Positions 1 to 13,009 of a DNA stretch of 64,000 nt are shown here, piece by piece. The stretch's first letter is position 1; every line of letters starts with the position of its first letter. Source of the stretch: Monilinia fructicola (Eukaryota > Ascomycota > Leotiomycetes > Helotiales > Sclerotiniaceae); the NCBI GenBank assembly GCA_008692225.1, contig VICG01000014.1, positions 1,985,001 through 2,049,000 on the forward strand, read 5' to 3'. The notes under the pieces are model-generated. The model was not told the origin of the DNA. It did no database searches and worked only from the letters and a program-made list of their open reading frames with translations. The position numbers were made by a program, and so were the translations under genes.

Positions 1-1422
1 AAGAATTTAGCGCGTTTAGTTGGCCAGTGTGTTCAATTGGCCCGTGGAATCTTCTATAAAATCTTATAAGTTAAGATTATTTTGAAACATTAAGGAGCTA
101 TACCCCCTAGTACCCCCGGCTTTTTAAGAAAGTATAGATTTAAGCTTAGTTTAGAATGCAGCTTGAAGTTGGTTTACCGTACTTAATAATATAAGATAAT
201 AATAATTTATTCAATAGTAAAATAATTAAATAATATAGGTACATATAATTGAAATTGCGTGCAATATAGAATGTATATCATTTAAAATATATATAATATA
301 GAATATATATAATAAAGAATATATATAACAAAGTATATATAGAATAGTATTATTTCGTCTTTATATAAATCAAAATACTCAAATTGCAATTTCTAGATTA
401 ATAAAAAATATTTAAATAGATTAATTTAAAGCAATAAAAAATGTTTAGATTGCATTTCACTTTTAATATCTATTAATACTAAATCACTTTTTCTTTTAAT
501 GATAAAGAATAATTAGCAAACTACTAATGTATATATATTATAACAAGAATTTAATGTCGGTATAGCCAATAAATAAGATAGCTTTGAACGATTTTTTAAT
601 AGTATATATATTATATTTCAAAATTAAATCAAGATTATTTAAAAATTAAATACATCTTACAATACTTTTTTACTATTTAAATTATATAATTGTAGGGATA
701 AAATGAAATCATAATATTATAAATAGATAACAAATTAGCTAATAAAATTAATGATAAAGATCTAATTATAAGCCTTTTATATTACTAATAGTAATTTCAG
801 AAAGACTAAAATTCAAATTAAGGTTTTATCTAATATCGGTACAAATTAAAAAAGTAAATATATCAATATAATTTTCCGTTAGCCCTATTTAATTTGTTTT
901 ATCCTTTATTCTCATTTAAGTATATAATTTGTAATTATATTAATATAAGTATAGGTATTAAATATATTAAAATAATCGTAAAATGACTTTAGACCAATTT
1001 GATATTGATTCAGAACATTTTGAACTATAGTACCTATATATTTTCAAATATTTAACAACTTTCAGGCCCAATACATAAAAATGAAAAACGATTTCAAAAC
1101 AGTTTACAAATTGTTTTATAATAGTTGAATATATCTTTGAAAATTGAAAATATAATTGTGATATTGTAAGATTCATTTGAAGTTATATAAAAATTAATTG
1201 AATATAATCTTGAAACTATTTTAGTATAATATTAGTATAGTAGCTCGCTAAATATCTCTAAAATAGTTTAAAATATTTTAAAATAATTTTAAATAATTTA
1301 AAAACAATTTGAAAATTGTTTTATAATATTCTTAAAACCTGTTTATTATAAAATATGATTAGTAGTCAAATTGATAAATATTATAAAAAGTTAAGCAAAT
1401 AGATCGAACCCATCGAAAAATA
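1..1422. other. AT-rich degenerate DNA with a less degraded first ~180 bases
   Basis: No gene is supported. Bases 1-180 are clearly richer in G and C than what follows (for example GCGCGTTTAGTTGGCCAG near the start and a C-run near 105-120) and may be the end of an element that lies mostly outside the window. From ~180 the DNA is AT-rich with stops in all frames. The 69-codon minus-strand frame at 967-1176 has no recognisable features and is rejected. From ~1,200 the text becomes rich in TTAAAATA/TTTTAA words like those inside repeat family B, so an older copy may underlie it. Confidence 0.5.
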
Positions 1423-2168
1423 CTTAATGGCGCAATTGAATATATTTAACACTGTATTAAAACGTTCTTAAAATGGTTTTAAGCTATTCTAATATTTTAA
1501 AGATAATATCAAGCTAATTTAAGCTAATCTTAAAATAGCTTAAATTAATAAAATATATTAATATGTTTTAAGATATCTTAAAAATAGCTTAAGATAATTT
1601 AATAATTGAAGATTATATTAAAACCGTGTTAAGATTATATTAACACCGTATTAAAATCATAATTTAATTAATTATAATTATATATAAGAATTCAAAAAAT
1701 GAATAGTTATCAAATTATTATTGGTTATTTAGCCGAATGGTTAGAATGATCTATTTAAGAAAAAAAAAATAACGAAAATAATATTATTAATAATGATTTA
1801 ATAATAATAATATTAATAATAGATTTTTTATTTTTTTTAAAAAAAAAGTGAGGAAAATCCACTTTTAAAACTTTTTATTTTTTCAAGATATATCAAAATA
1901 TCTTAACACTATCTCAAAAACGGTTAGTGAGTTATTGCGATAATGCCGATTTAATATCATTTTAAGACTAGCTTAAGATTAGCCTTAAAATGGTGTTAAC
2001 ACCGATTCGAATAGGTTTTAACTATGATTTAAGCTATTTTAAGTTATTTTAAGCTATTTGAAACTATTTTGAATTATATTAAATCATTTTAAGCTATTTT
2101 AAAACGTTCTTAATTTAAATTAAGAATATTTTAACATGATCTTAAACATTATTAAAAGAGCCATAAAG
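1423..2168 (+). mobile_element. MITE family B, copy B1 (TIR element, TA target duplication)
   Basis: Seen: the copy begins CTTAATGGCGCAATTG and ends AGAGCCATAAAG, flanked by TA on both sides (1421-1422 and 2169-2170). The first ~11 bases and the reverse complement of the last ~11 agree at most positions (CTTAATGGCGC against CTTTATGGCTC), a short imperfect TIR. The same two ends bound copies at 34,575-35,260, 37,295-37,951 and, reversed, 43,967-51,231 (interrupted by L4). The interior is a low-complexity text of TTAAGCTATTTTAA-like words with no ORF. A tRNA-like stretch lies at 1,728-1,750, followed by an A/AAT-rich tract. TIR plus TA duplication suggests a non-autonomous Tc1/mariner-type element; no transposase is visible. 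Confidence 0.7.
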
Positions 2169-3027
2169 TACATTAATACCTTATTAGTATATTTTAGGCC
2201 TAATATTAAAAAAAACCTCGTTTTTTACTTTAGCATTTTAAAAACTATTAATATGCCAATTGCAAACTTCAAACTTCGAATTCCAAAATCGAAATTATCA
2301 ATCACTCGGCTATTTAATCAATTATATTATAAGTTCATTAAATTTTTCTATTTTTTAGAATTTATATAATAAAAAATCATTATATAGTATACTTCAATCT
2401 TAAAATAACTTAAACTACATTAAGATTATATCAAGATATTTGAAAATATCTTAAGTTATATTACAAGTGTATCAAAGTTTCAAAATATCTTAAATTGACT
2501 TAATACATTTTAGATTAGCTTAATATATTTTAATATAATTTAATATTAATAAAAAGATCTTAAAGTTGTTTTAATACTGTTATAAAACGGTTTCAAGTAT
2601 ATAATATTATGCCAATGAGAAATCTTGATATCAATATAATTAGAAAATACTAAAAATAACTATATTGATTTAATTTTAATAATATTGAATTTTGAAATTG
2701 GCTTGAAAATATTCGAAAATATCATTTGAAAAAAATCTTAATTGTTTTTGAACCGTTTCTATATTATTTTTATATCTAAATATGAAAATGAATTTTAGGA
2801 TAATTAAAATAATAAAATAGTTTTCAAAACTTCCAAAAGTTATTTTTCTAAATTATACAAAATGATTATAAAATTGCTTTTAAATTGAATACAATTTGTT
2901 TTATTCTTGAATTTCATAATTATTAAAATAGCAAAGATATCAAAAGATCATTAATTAAATACTAGTATAATATTATAAATGTTCTAGTTAATTCTTATTA
3001 TACACTCTATATTTCTTTACCACTTTT
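2169..3027. other. AT-rich spacer, no gene
   Basis: Degenerate AT-rich DNA. Around 2,390-2,600 there are words resembling family B interior (TTAAAATA, CTTAAGTTA) but no recognisable element ends. The 77-codon frame at 2,136-2,369 starts inside B1, runs through its border and is not considered coding. Confidence 0.5.
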
Positions 3028-3040
3028 TGTAGTAGTAATA

Positions 3041-3293
3041 CTTAGCGTTGTTTTGGATCAATGCTGGGCTAAAAATTAACTAAAAAACGGAATTTATTTT
3101 AAAAAATAATAATAAATTAACGAATCGATTAAAAATTTACAAATAATGCTTTATAATATTATTACGTTAAAAAATAAAGGTTTAATATATTTAAATTCTT
3201 AAAAATAGAAGTCTTATAATATATAAAAAAGAATTTAGAAGATATACTATATTGTAGATTTTAACCCTAGCATAGACCTAAAACAACACCAAG
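3041..3293. mobile_element. Small TIR element H (MITE, 253 bp)
   Basis: The left end (3,041-3,077, starting CTTAGCGTTGTTTTGGATCA) is matched by the reverse complement of the right end (3,255-3,293, starting CTTGGTGTTGTTTTAGGTCT) over roughly 40 bases with a few substitutions. It is flanked by TA (3,039-3,040 and 3,294-3,295), although the flanks are themselves a TAATAATA-like repeat, so the exact duplication is ambiguous. It sits inside the TAG-repeat tail of L1. No coding capacity. Confidence 0.65.
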
Positions 3294-3646
3294 TAATAAT
3301 AATACTTATTTTCATTTATCAAATAGGCTAAAAGCCTTCTTAAAACTTCTTTAAGGATATAAAGATATATTAAACTATAAAATCAAACTAAAAATGATTA
3401 TAAAAAGCGTTTTGTATATAAAAAGTATAATATTTAATTTATTGCTTTTTTTTTAATTTTTTTTTAAATAAAAGTATAATATTAATAATATTTAATTACT
3501 GTTAATAAATTATAATATAAAATTTAAAGTAAATATAGAAAAATGTAAATAAAAGAATTTATAAAATAATATAAAAAAAGAAAAAAAGATTAATAAATAA
3601 AAAAGCTAATAATTTAAAAATTATTATAAAAAATAAAATAAATATC

Positions 3647-3808
3647 TGTGACGAATATCACGCGCCTTAAGCACGTGATATTTCATCACGCTAAGCGATA
3701 TTGTACATATAAGAAATCTCTAGGTCCCCTAGAGATCTCTTCCCTTCTTAGCTTTCTTATTCTAGTTAATTGACCTTTATTGATTCGCTTTAATATATGA
3801 TTATAATA
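3647..3808 (+). mobile_element. Solo LTR, 162 bp, with 5-bp target duplication ATATC
   Basis: The segment begins TGTGACGAATATCACGCG and ends TTATAATA. ATATC lies directly on both sides (3,642-3,646 and 3,809-3,813). The paralogue L2 carries the uninterrupted site (TAAATATCAAAATTTA near 4,930), confirming insertion into L1. The start is TG as in LTRs; the end reads TA where CA is expected, explainable by one C-to-T change. The first ~40 bases contain an imperfect inverted repeat around CACGTGATAT. Its GC content is much higher than its surroundings, so it is younger than most of the RIP damage or was too short to be targeted. No internal region remains. Strand cannot be proven; plus is assumed from the TG start. 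Confidence 0.7.
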
Positions 3809-4559
3809 ATATCAAAGTTTAATAAAGTATTATTAAAAATTTATAAAAGTATTATCAAAATTGAATTTGTATATATTAAATAAAAGCTATTGTATATTAA
3901 AGAATTATTAAAGCTAAAATTTAAATTATTGATATTAAAACCAAAATTATTAAAATTAAAACTTTTATATATTAAAGCAGAATCCTATAATATAAAAAAA
4001 TAAAACTAAAGGATTTTAGTATATATTAAAGTAAAATTAAAACTATTAAAATTAAAGTTTTATTAAAAGTAAAGTAAGTTTTATTAAAGATAAATATTAA
4101 AGTAGAATTTAATAAAATCTAAAAAGTTTATAAATTTTATTAATTCAAAGAAAAATCAAATTAGATATTTAAATTCTTTTTTATAGTATATTTAAAGGGA
4201 TTTAAAATTGTATTAATTATTTATTAAAATACTAAAGTATTTTTAAATAATATATAAAATATAAAAAAGATTTAAATATACTATAAAAGCAATTTAGATT
4301 AACATTTTTATACTTAAATTTAAAATAATATTCAATAAAATTTCTATATATAAAACAAATAATTAGTATTTTTATAAAATTGAATTTGAAAAAGATTTAA
4401 TTTTAAAAAAAAAAATTCTATTTTATATAAAAGCTTTCATTTAAAATAGTTTTGTTTTATATTTAAAACTATTAAATCTATTATATAATTAAATAAAAAT
4501 CCTTAAAAAATATATTTATTTTATTAATTATAAATATTAAAAATAAATTCAAGTTTTAA

Positions 4560-7500
4560 GTAGTAGTAGTAGTAGTATTTATTTTCATCCGTCGGATAGG
4601 CCGAAGGCCTTCCTAAAACCTTCCTAGGGGTATATAGGGATACGCTAAACTATGAAATTAAATTAAAAATAATTATAAAAAGCATTTTATATATAAAAAG
4701 TATAATATTTAGTTTATTATCTTTTTTTTACTTTGTTTAAAACGAGGGTATAATATTAATAATATTTAATTATTGGTAAGCTATAATGTAAAGCCTAAAA
4801 TTTATAAAATAAAAGTCTAAAAGCAAGTATAAAAACGCAAATAAAAAAAATTATAAAGTATAATAAAAAAAAAAGAATAAGTGAATAAAAAATTAGAGAT
4901 TTAAAGATTATTATAAAAAATAAAGTAAATATCAAAATTTAGTAAAGTATTATTAAAGTTTATAAAGGTATTATTAAAATTAAATCTGTGTATATTAAAT
5001 GTATATTAAAAGATTATTAAGATTAAAATCTAAATCATTAATATTGAAACTAAGATTGTTAAGATTAAAACTTTTATGTATTAAAATAAAATTCTATGGT
5101 ATAAAAAGGATAAAGCTAAGGAATTTTGGTATGTATTAAAGTGAAATTAGGGTTGTTAAAGTTGAAGGTTTATTAAAAATAGAATGAATTTTTATCAAAA
5201 ACAAATATTGGAGTAGAATTCAATAAAATCCAGAAAGTTTATAAATTTCGCTAGTTTGGAGAAAAGTTAAATTAGGTATTCAAAACTTTTTTAAATATAT
5301 TTAAGGGGATTTGAGATTATATTAATTATTTACTAAAATATTAAAATATTTTTGGATAATATATTAAATATAAAGAGGATTTAAATGTATTACAAAAATA
5401 TTTAAGATTAATATTTTTATATTTAAATTTAAAGTGGTATTAGATAAAATCCTTATATATAAATTGGATAATCAATATTCTATAAAATTAGATTTAAGGA
5501 AAATTTAATTTAGAAAAAAATTCTATTTTATATAAAAGCTTTTATTTAAAGTAATTTAAAAATAATTTTGTTTTATATTTAAATTATTAAATTTATTATA
5601 TAATTAAACAAAAATCTTTAAGAAATATACTTACTTTATTAATTATAAATATTAAAAATAAATTTAAATTTTATATAAATTTTAATATTTCTTTATTTAT
5701 AAAATAATCTACTATTTTATTCTCTTTAATTTCTATATATCCTAATAATCATTTAATATTAATATTATAAATCTATATTACATTTTAATATTTATAAAAG
5801 GTTTATTATAAAAAGTTTAATATATTAATCTATAAGCATTATATTACCAAAATGTTGTTTATATACAATTAAAACCATTATAAATTAATATTTAATAATA
5901 TTTTTATTATATATTAAAATCTTTTTTAAATATTTATAGTTTTTATATTAAAAATATATAATATAAAGTTAATTGATTTATATCTAAAGTTTATTTATAT
6001 ACCGTTTTGATAGATTATATAGTTATATTCTATATATTTATAATTTTTAATATACTACTTTAAACTATCTAAAAATATAATAATATCGATTAAAGGAAAT
6101 AAATTCTATTAAGCTTTGAAGATTATAACAACGATTTCCTTATTAATCCCTTTTATTAAATTCATTTAGTAATCTTATATAAAATATAATGGTTAAAGGA
6201 TTGGTTTAAAAATTATTGGGAATATATATATTAAACATTAAATCTTAGTTTTAAACATTTATTATAAATCTGTTTTACAACCTTTAATAATTATTAATAT
6301 TAGAATTTGATGAATTAGTAAATATAATATATTAATTATTTGTATTTGAAATATAAATCGAAGTTTAGTTTTTTTAAGTATAGTTTTTATAAAGGATAAT
6401 TTAATATTATAGAAAAAAGTAATATTAAAAGTAATTCTTTAAACTAATAAAACTTTGTAAAGTATTAAAGTAAGTACTTTATTGAATAAATTTATATATT
6501 ATTTAAATTATATATTGATAATTAAGTTTTAACTAAATTAAAAAAGTTTGAAGGGTTTTATATATTTTGTATATTAAATTTTTGTATTATAAATTAAAAA
6601 GGGGATAATGTAAATAATAATAACTTTTTTAAATATTAAAATTAATAGATTATTTATTGTTTTTATTAAACTTTTAATATAATGTAAAATAAGATGGGTT
6701 TATATAATTTATTTTTTTATATATTTTTAGAAGGTTATTTTTTTATCAAATTATACTTTAAAACCAGTATAAAATAGATTATTTACTTTCTTTTAATATT
6801 GTTATAATAGGGTTAATAATAAATTTATTATTTATTTTGTATAATAATATTTAAATACTTTATTTTTTAATAAAATAAATTATTTTTTAGTTTTTTTAAA
6901 ATGAAGGCAATTTTGTTTTAAATGCTTTAATATATAATATTCTTAATTTTTTGAAAAAGAATATAAACGTTAATAATTAGCAATATTAAGATTGTAAATA
7001 AATATATATTATTTATATATTTAAATTGATGAATGATGTTTTGGGATAATAATTTGGTTAGATACAATATATATAATATAGAAGATAATAATAAACTTTA
7101 AAAAGTACTATAAGCGATTTAATGATTTAAAGTAATTAAATTTTTTAAATATATTCTTATATATTTATTTATTAAAAATAAATTAATCAATTTCAAGAAT
7201 GCTAAAAATTAGTTTTATATTGTTATTTGGGTTAGTAAATATTTTTTAAAAAGTGTATTAAAAGCTTTTTAAATGTTTAATATAATTATTATAATTTTTA
7301 AACTTTATATTATAATTACTTTTATATTATATATAAAACTAACTATTAAATTTATAATAAATCTTTTAAGAAAAGCTTTATTATATTGTAAACTAAAGAT
7401 TTTTGATATAAGAGTAATTTAGATTAAATACTTAATAATAATTCATTTAAAATCTTTGGAAATATATAAAATAAATATAATAAAATACTAAAAGCAAATA

Positions 7501-10500
7501 AAAGTTTTATTAACTTTATTAATTTTAAAAAACATAATTATTTTGATTAGTTTTTATATTTACAGAAAAAATTTAAAGCTAAGATATTTATTGTATAGGC
7601 TATAAAATATATATTTAATTAAACTTTAATAAGCTTTAAGTAATTGAATTATAATTCGGTTAATTCTTAATAAAATATTAAAAATATTAATAATGTTTTT
7701 TTTAACCTTTTTTAAAGATATTAAAATGAATTAAAGGAGTATATTAAAACTTTGTTAGTTTATTAATAAATTATAATTTAGGTTATTAATTATATTAAAT
7801 TTGTTAAAAATTTTAAATTATAATACTTTAATTTTAATTATTATATTTTCGATTATAATTTTGTTAATTATTAAAGGGGAAGTTTTAAGATTATAGTTTA
7901 ATTTGTATTAATTAATAATTTAATATAAATTTTTATTATCTTTGATTTTATTAATTATATTTTTTTAATAATTTTTTTTAAACTTTATAAATTATGTTAT
8001 AGAATTGTTTGGTTTTAAAGGGTAATTAAACTTTAATTATACATTTAGCTATAAAGTAAACTTAATATACTATTTTATATTTTAGGGTTTATTATAGTAC
8101 AAAATATTTTATTTTTTTATTTAATTTATTAATTATATATATAATAAAATTAAAGATAATAATAAACTAAATAATAAAGGTTTTAATATTATTTTGATTT
8201 TAAAGATTATTTAAGTTTAAAAAGTTTAACAATATTAATATATACAAAGTTCGAAAACTTTTCCAAGTTATTTTTGATAACCCTATAATAATATTAATTA
8301 AGTATGTAAATATTTTAGCTAAGTAAAGTTATAATTTAAGTTTTATAATTTAATTTTATATATAAATTTTTATAAATGTTAATAATTGCAAAGGGGATAT
8401 TAAAGAATATAAAATCTAGGATATATTCAATAGAATAGGTAAACTTCTTTAAAATACTAATAAAATCTATTTTATTATTTAATACTTATTATACAATTTT
8501 TACTTTTTGATAAATAGATAAAATGTTAAATTTAAATATATTATATCAAATATTAAAATTTTCTTTTATAAGGTATTTAAAGAGTAAAAAAAAATAAACA
8601 ATATAATTAATTATTTTAAGTATTATAAGTTATTTATAAATGTTAAAAATAGTAATAAAGTTAATATTAATCTAAAGTAGATTTTTATTATATATTAATT
8701 GTTTTTGTTATATATACAATTTAATACTTTTTTTAAATATAGGTTATAATTTAAGGATAAGAATTTTTAATGTTTTTAAAGATTAAGAGTTTCCAGGAGT
8801 TAATTGAAATGTAATAATTATACTTTGAATAATTTTGAGTGTATGTATTAATATATATTTAAGGTTCTTAAATATATATAATATTTATTTTTTGTATATA
8901 TGATATTATAAGAAAGGTTATATAAATAAAGCTTTCTTTATTAATATTGGTTTAATTGATTTATAGATTTCAAGGTTAAGTTTATTAAGGATAATGAAAG
9001 TTATAATTCTGTTTATATTATTCTAATATAAAAAAAAAGCAAAAATAATTAATTTATTAATCTTTTTCTTTATAAAAATGTTAAATTTAAGTTTTAGAGT
9101 TTCTATAATAATTATAATCTTATGATTGTTTAATAAAATGATTAAATAAATTTTTTTGTATATAATATTCTTAATTTTAAAAGATTTAATTACAAATGTT
9201 TTAAAAATTAAACCAGCGTTTTTATATACTATTATAGTAAAATTATATTTACGTTTAGAATTAATTATAATCTTGTTTTTATATAATTAAAATAACTTTT
9301 AAAGCTGTAAGGATGGGAGTAGAAATATTAATTGTTTTAAAAACAATTTTATTATATTTATAAATTTGATTAAACTTTTTTTTGGTAGATTTGATATACT
9401 TTCTATTTATTCATTTAAGGGTGGTAGAGTAATTGTTATAACCTGTGATAAAAGGTTTGTGATAATTGGTATATTATAATAAATTAGTACAGTTAGTACC
9501 GAAAAGTTCTTAATATTGATTTATTTACATATTATAATATATATATCTAATATAACAGATATATTTAATTAAATTATAATAATCCTGGTAATCTAAATTA
9601 TAATAATTAATAACAATCTTTTTTATGATTACCTTTAATAAATTATTAATATTAAAAAATTTAAATATCTTAATAAATTTAATAAATAAAATAATTTATA
9701 TTATTTTGTTAATTTTAGAATTAGCATTATACTTTAAAAAGTTTAACATTAATTAATTTGTATTACATTTAAATAATAATTTTTTTGAAAATAAAGTTAA
9801 TATTTATCTATATAATTTTTTTTATTAAATTATAAAATAAGGTGAATATATTAATAATAATATAGTTATATTAGATAATTAAAATATTAAATAAAATGGT
9901 TTTTAATGTTTTTTTAATAATTTTAGTATTTTTCTAAATAAATAAAAGGTTATGAATTAAAAGGTTGTTTAATATAATTGCTTAATTGATAATAATAAGT
10001 ATAATAAAAGGAATTAAGGTTAAAGTAAGATTATTAATTTGTTTAAAAAGATTTTATTGAATTATAAAAAGCTTTAAGCGATTAAAAAAGATTTAAAACT
10101 TGTATTTAATTAGAATATAGATATTTATAATTAGGATTGATAAAGAAGTTATAGATTTAATAAATTTTATAAATATAATTATAATATAAAAACTATAAAA
10201 GTTAAAATTAAAAAAAATATTGCTAAATTTAGAATTGCTTTGTATATTTTTATTTTTAAAACTTTATAAATTGTAGTTAAACTTTAAAAATGATTTTGTT
10301 ATATTTGTAAAAAATGTTGATTTAGGGAAGTAAAAGAAGATGTTTTTGGAATATCAATTGTAAAAATAGATAAATATAAAGATTGTTATATTAATTTTTG
10401 TAAATATTAAAATAAAAAGGAAATTAACGATTTTTTAGAAAATTTTGAAAATAATCTTACATTTTGTAGATATATTATTATATATAATTATAAAAGTATT

Positions 10501-10919
10501 AACTATAAATACAAATTTTATAATAATATTATAAAGTTATTTTCGATTATGTTTAAGTATTATAAAATAGCTATTAATAGTATTTGCAATGAAATTATTA
10601 ATGGGTTGATTATTGTTTAAATTAAAAAAAGAAAAAAATTGTAAATCTATTTTAAATCTTTTTTTGTATAATCTCTTTATAGTTTATTGTATAAAAATGG
10701 ATAATAATTAAAGCGTTAATAGACTTATAAAATTAGGAATTAAGGAAGATTATACAAAAATGTTTTCTTTATTTAATATTATTATTTTTATTGTAAGGAT
10801 AATATAATTAATATTATAAAACAATTAAGGCTATAAATAAGCTGTATTTAAGGTAAAAGTATGAAGATACTGTTGTTTTGGATTGTTGTGTAGGCTTGCT
10901 TGAGCAACTATACTGTGGT
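4560..10919 (-). mobile_element. LINE-like retroelement L2, apparently full length (~6.36 kb), RIP-degraded
   Basis: L2 lies inside L1 with a perfect 13-bp duplication ATTCAAGTTTTAA at 4,547-4,559 and 10,920-10,932. It has no terminal LTR or TIR. One end is a (TAG)n run and the other reads ...GATTGTTGTGTAGGCTTG followed by ~24 further bases. A simple-sequence tail, long variable target duplications (13 bp here, 15 bp for L4) and loss of the other end in L4 are the marks of a non-LTR retrotransposon. The tail puts the sense strand on minus. No ORF longer than noise survives, so the reverse transcriptase cannot be shown directly; the class is inferred from structure. The plus strand is strikingly poor in C relative to G. 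Confidence 0.75.
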
Positions 10920-12767
10920 ATTCAAGTTTTAAATGAGTATTAATGCTTTTTTATTTATAAAATAATTAATTATTTTATTTCCTTTAATTCCTATATATTT
11001 TAATAATTATTTAATATCTATATTATATACCTCTATATTGTATTTTAGTATTTGTAAAAAGCTTATTATAAAAAATCCAATATATTAACATATAGGCATT
11101 ATATTATCAAAATATTATTTATATATAATTAAAACTGCTATAAACTAATATTTAATAATATTCTTATTATATATTACAGTTTTTTTTTAAGTATTTACAA
11201 TCTTTATATAAAAAATATATAATATTAAGTTAATTAATCTATATTCAAAGTTTATTTATATACTATTCTAATAAATAATATAATTATATTCTATATATTT
11301 ATAATTGTTGATATATTACTTTGAACTATATAAAAATATAATAATATTAATCAAAGAAAATGAATTCTATCAAGTTTTAAAGATTACAATAACAATTTTT
11401 TTATCAATTCTTTTTATTAAATTTATTTAACAATCTTATATACAATATAGCGATTGAAAGATTAACTTAAAAATTATTAGAAATATACATATCAAATCTT
11501 GAATCTTGATTTTAAATATCTAATATAAATCTACTTTATAATCTTTAATAATTATTAATATTAGAATTTAATAAACTAAAAAATACAATATATTAATTGT
11601 TTATATTTATGATATAGATTAAAAGTTTAATTTCTTTAAATATAATTTTTGTAAAAAATAATTTAGTATTATAGAAAAATACAATATTAAAAATAGTTTT
11701 CCAAACTAATAGAACTTAATAAAATATTAGAATAAATGCTTTATGAAACAAATTCATATATTATTTAAATTATATATTAATAATTAAATTTTAACTAGAT
11801 TAAAAAAATCTAAAAGATTTTGTATATTTTATATATTAAGTTTCTATATTATAAATTAAAAAAAGGATGATAAAAGTAATAATAGTTTTTTTAAATACTA
11901 AAACTAATAAATCATTTATTATTTTTACTACGCTTTTAATATAATATAAAACAAAGTAGATTTATATAGCTTATTCTTTTATATATTTCTAAAAAGTTAT
12001 TTTTTATTGAATTATATTTTAAGTTAATATAAAGAAAATTATTTGTTTTTTTAAATATTATTATAATAAAATTAATAGTAAATTTATTATTTACTTTATA
12101 TAATAATATTTAAACGCTTTATTTTTTAATAAAATAAATTATTTTTAGCTTTTTTAAAGCAAAAACAATTTTGTTTTAAATGCTTTAATATATAATATTC
12201 CTAATTTTTCAAGAACAAATATAAATATAAATATTAATAATTAATAATATTAAAACTATAAATAAATATATATTATTTGTATATTTAGATTTACAAATAA
12301 TGTTTTAAAATAATAGCTTGATTAAATATAATATATATAGTATAAATGATAATAGTAAACTTTAGGGAATACCATAAACGATTTAATAATATAATATAAT
12401 CGAATTCTTTAAATATATTTTTATATATCTATTTATTAGGAATAAATCAATTAGTTTTAAAATATTCAAGATTAGCTTTGTATTATTATTTAAACTAATA
12501 AATGCCTTTTAAATAACGTATTAAAAGCCCTTTAAATATCTAATATAATTATTATAATTTTTGAAACTTATATTATAGCTGTTTTTATATTATATATAAA
12601 ACTAATTATTAGATTTATAATAAATCTTTTAAAAAAAAACTTTATTGTATTATAAATCAAAAATCCTTAATACAAAGGTAGTTTAAGTTAAATATTTAGT
12701 AATAATCTGTTCTAAACTTTTAGAGATATATAAAATAAATATAATAAAGTATCAAAAAAAAATAAAG
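10920..12767 (-). mobile_element. LINE-like retroelement L1, second piece
   Basis: Resumes exactly at the 13-bp duplication after L2 and runs colinear with L2 from about 5,665 to 7,504 (shared text such as TTATTTATAAAATAAT, then ATATAATAAAGTATCAAA against the L2 equivalent at ~7,480). It ends abruptly at AATAAAG before a GC-richer segment at 12,768. Thoroughly degraded with no ORF. Confidence 0.7.
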
Positions 12768-12955
12768 GTGTTTTCGGACGACTTGTCGGCTGGAAAATTA
12801 TTCCCCCGAGGGAATCAGTCGTTTTTTTGTTTTTTTTTTCTATGGTTCAAAATGAAAATCACGTGAGTCACGTGAAATTTTTCGAATGACTTATTCACTA
12901 GAAATTTATTCTTTCGAAGGAATCACGTGAGAATTACGTAAGCATGTTTAATACT
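12768..12955. other. GC-richer left border of the segment that interrupts L1
   Basis: Immediately after L1 stops, the sequence turns GC-rich (CGGACGACTTGTCGGCTGG, then CCCCCGAGGGAATCAGTCG). A second, weaker version of the same ~40-base text follows at ~12,885-12,930 (GACTTATTCACTAGAAATTT, then TTTCGAAGGAATCACGTGAG). Two CACGTG palindromes lie between them. It could be the end of an unrecognised transposon; no partner end was identified with confidence. Confidence 0.4.
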
Positions 12956-13009
12956 ACGAAAATAATAAAAATAATATAAATAATATAAATAATATAAATA
13001 AAATAAATA

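Larger units (their letters stand above)
3028..4559 (-). mobile_element. LINE-like retroelement L1, 3'-terminal segment (first piece of an interrupted copy)
   Basis: This piece aligns with the start of L2 (from 4,560): both begin with a TAG-repeat followed by TATTTATTTTCAT-like text and continue colinearly. Read on the minus strand it is the 3' end of the element with a (CTA)n tail. It is interrupted by the small TIR element H (3,041-3,293, inside the tail) and by a solo LTR (3,647-3,808). At 4,559 it is cut by L2, and the colinear continuation resumes at 10,920 and, after a further insertion, at ~18,357. It is heavily mutated with no open frame. Confidence 0.75.

Noticed and set aside
1728..1760. 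Intact tRNA gene in MITE B
   Set aside because: Only the 5' half (acceptor-side, D arm) resembles a tRNA. What follows is a microsatellite, with no anticodon or T arm.
12850..12930. CRISPR-like or bacterial repeat because of the two CACGTG/GGAATCA units
   Set aside because: Only two imperfect units without regular spacers, in a eukaryotic genome.
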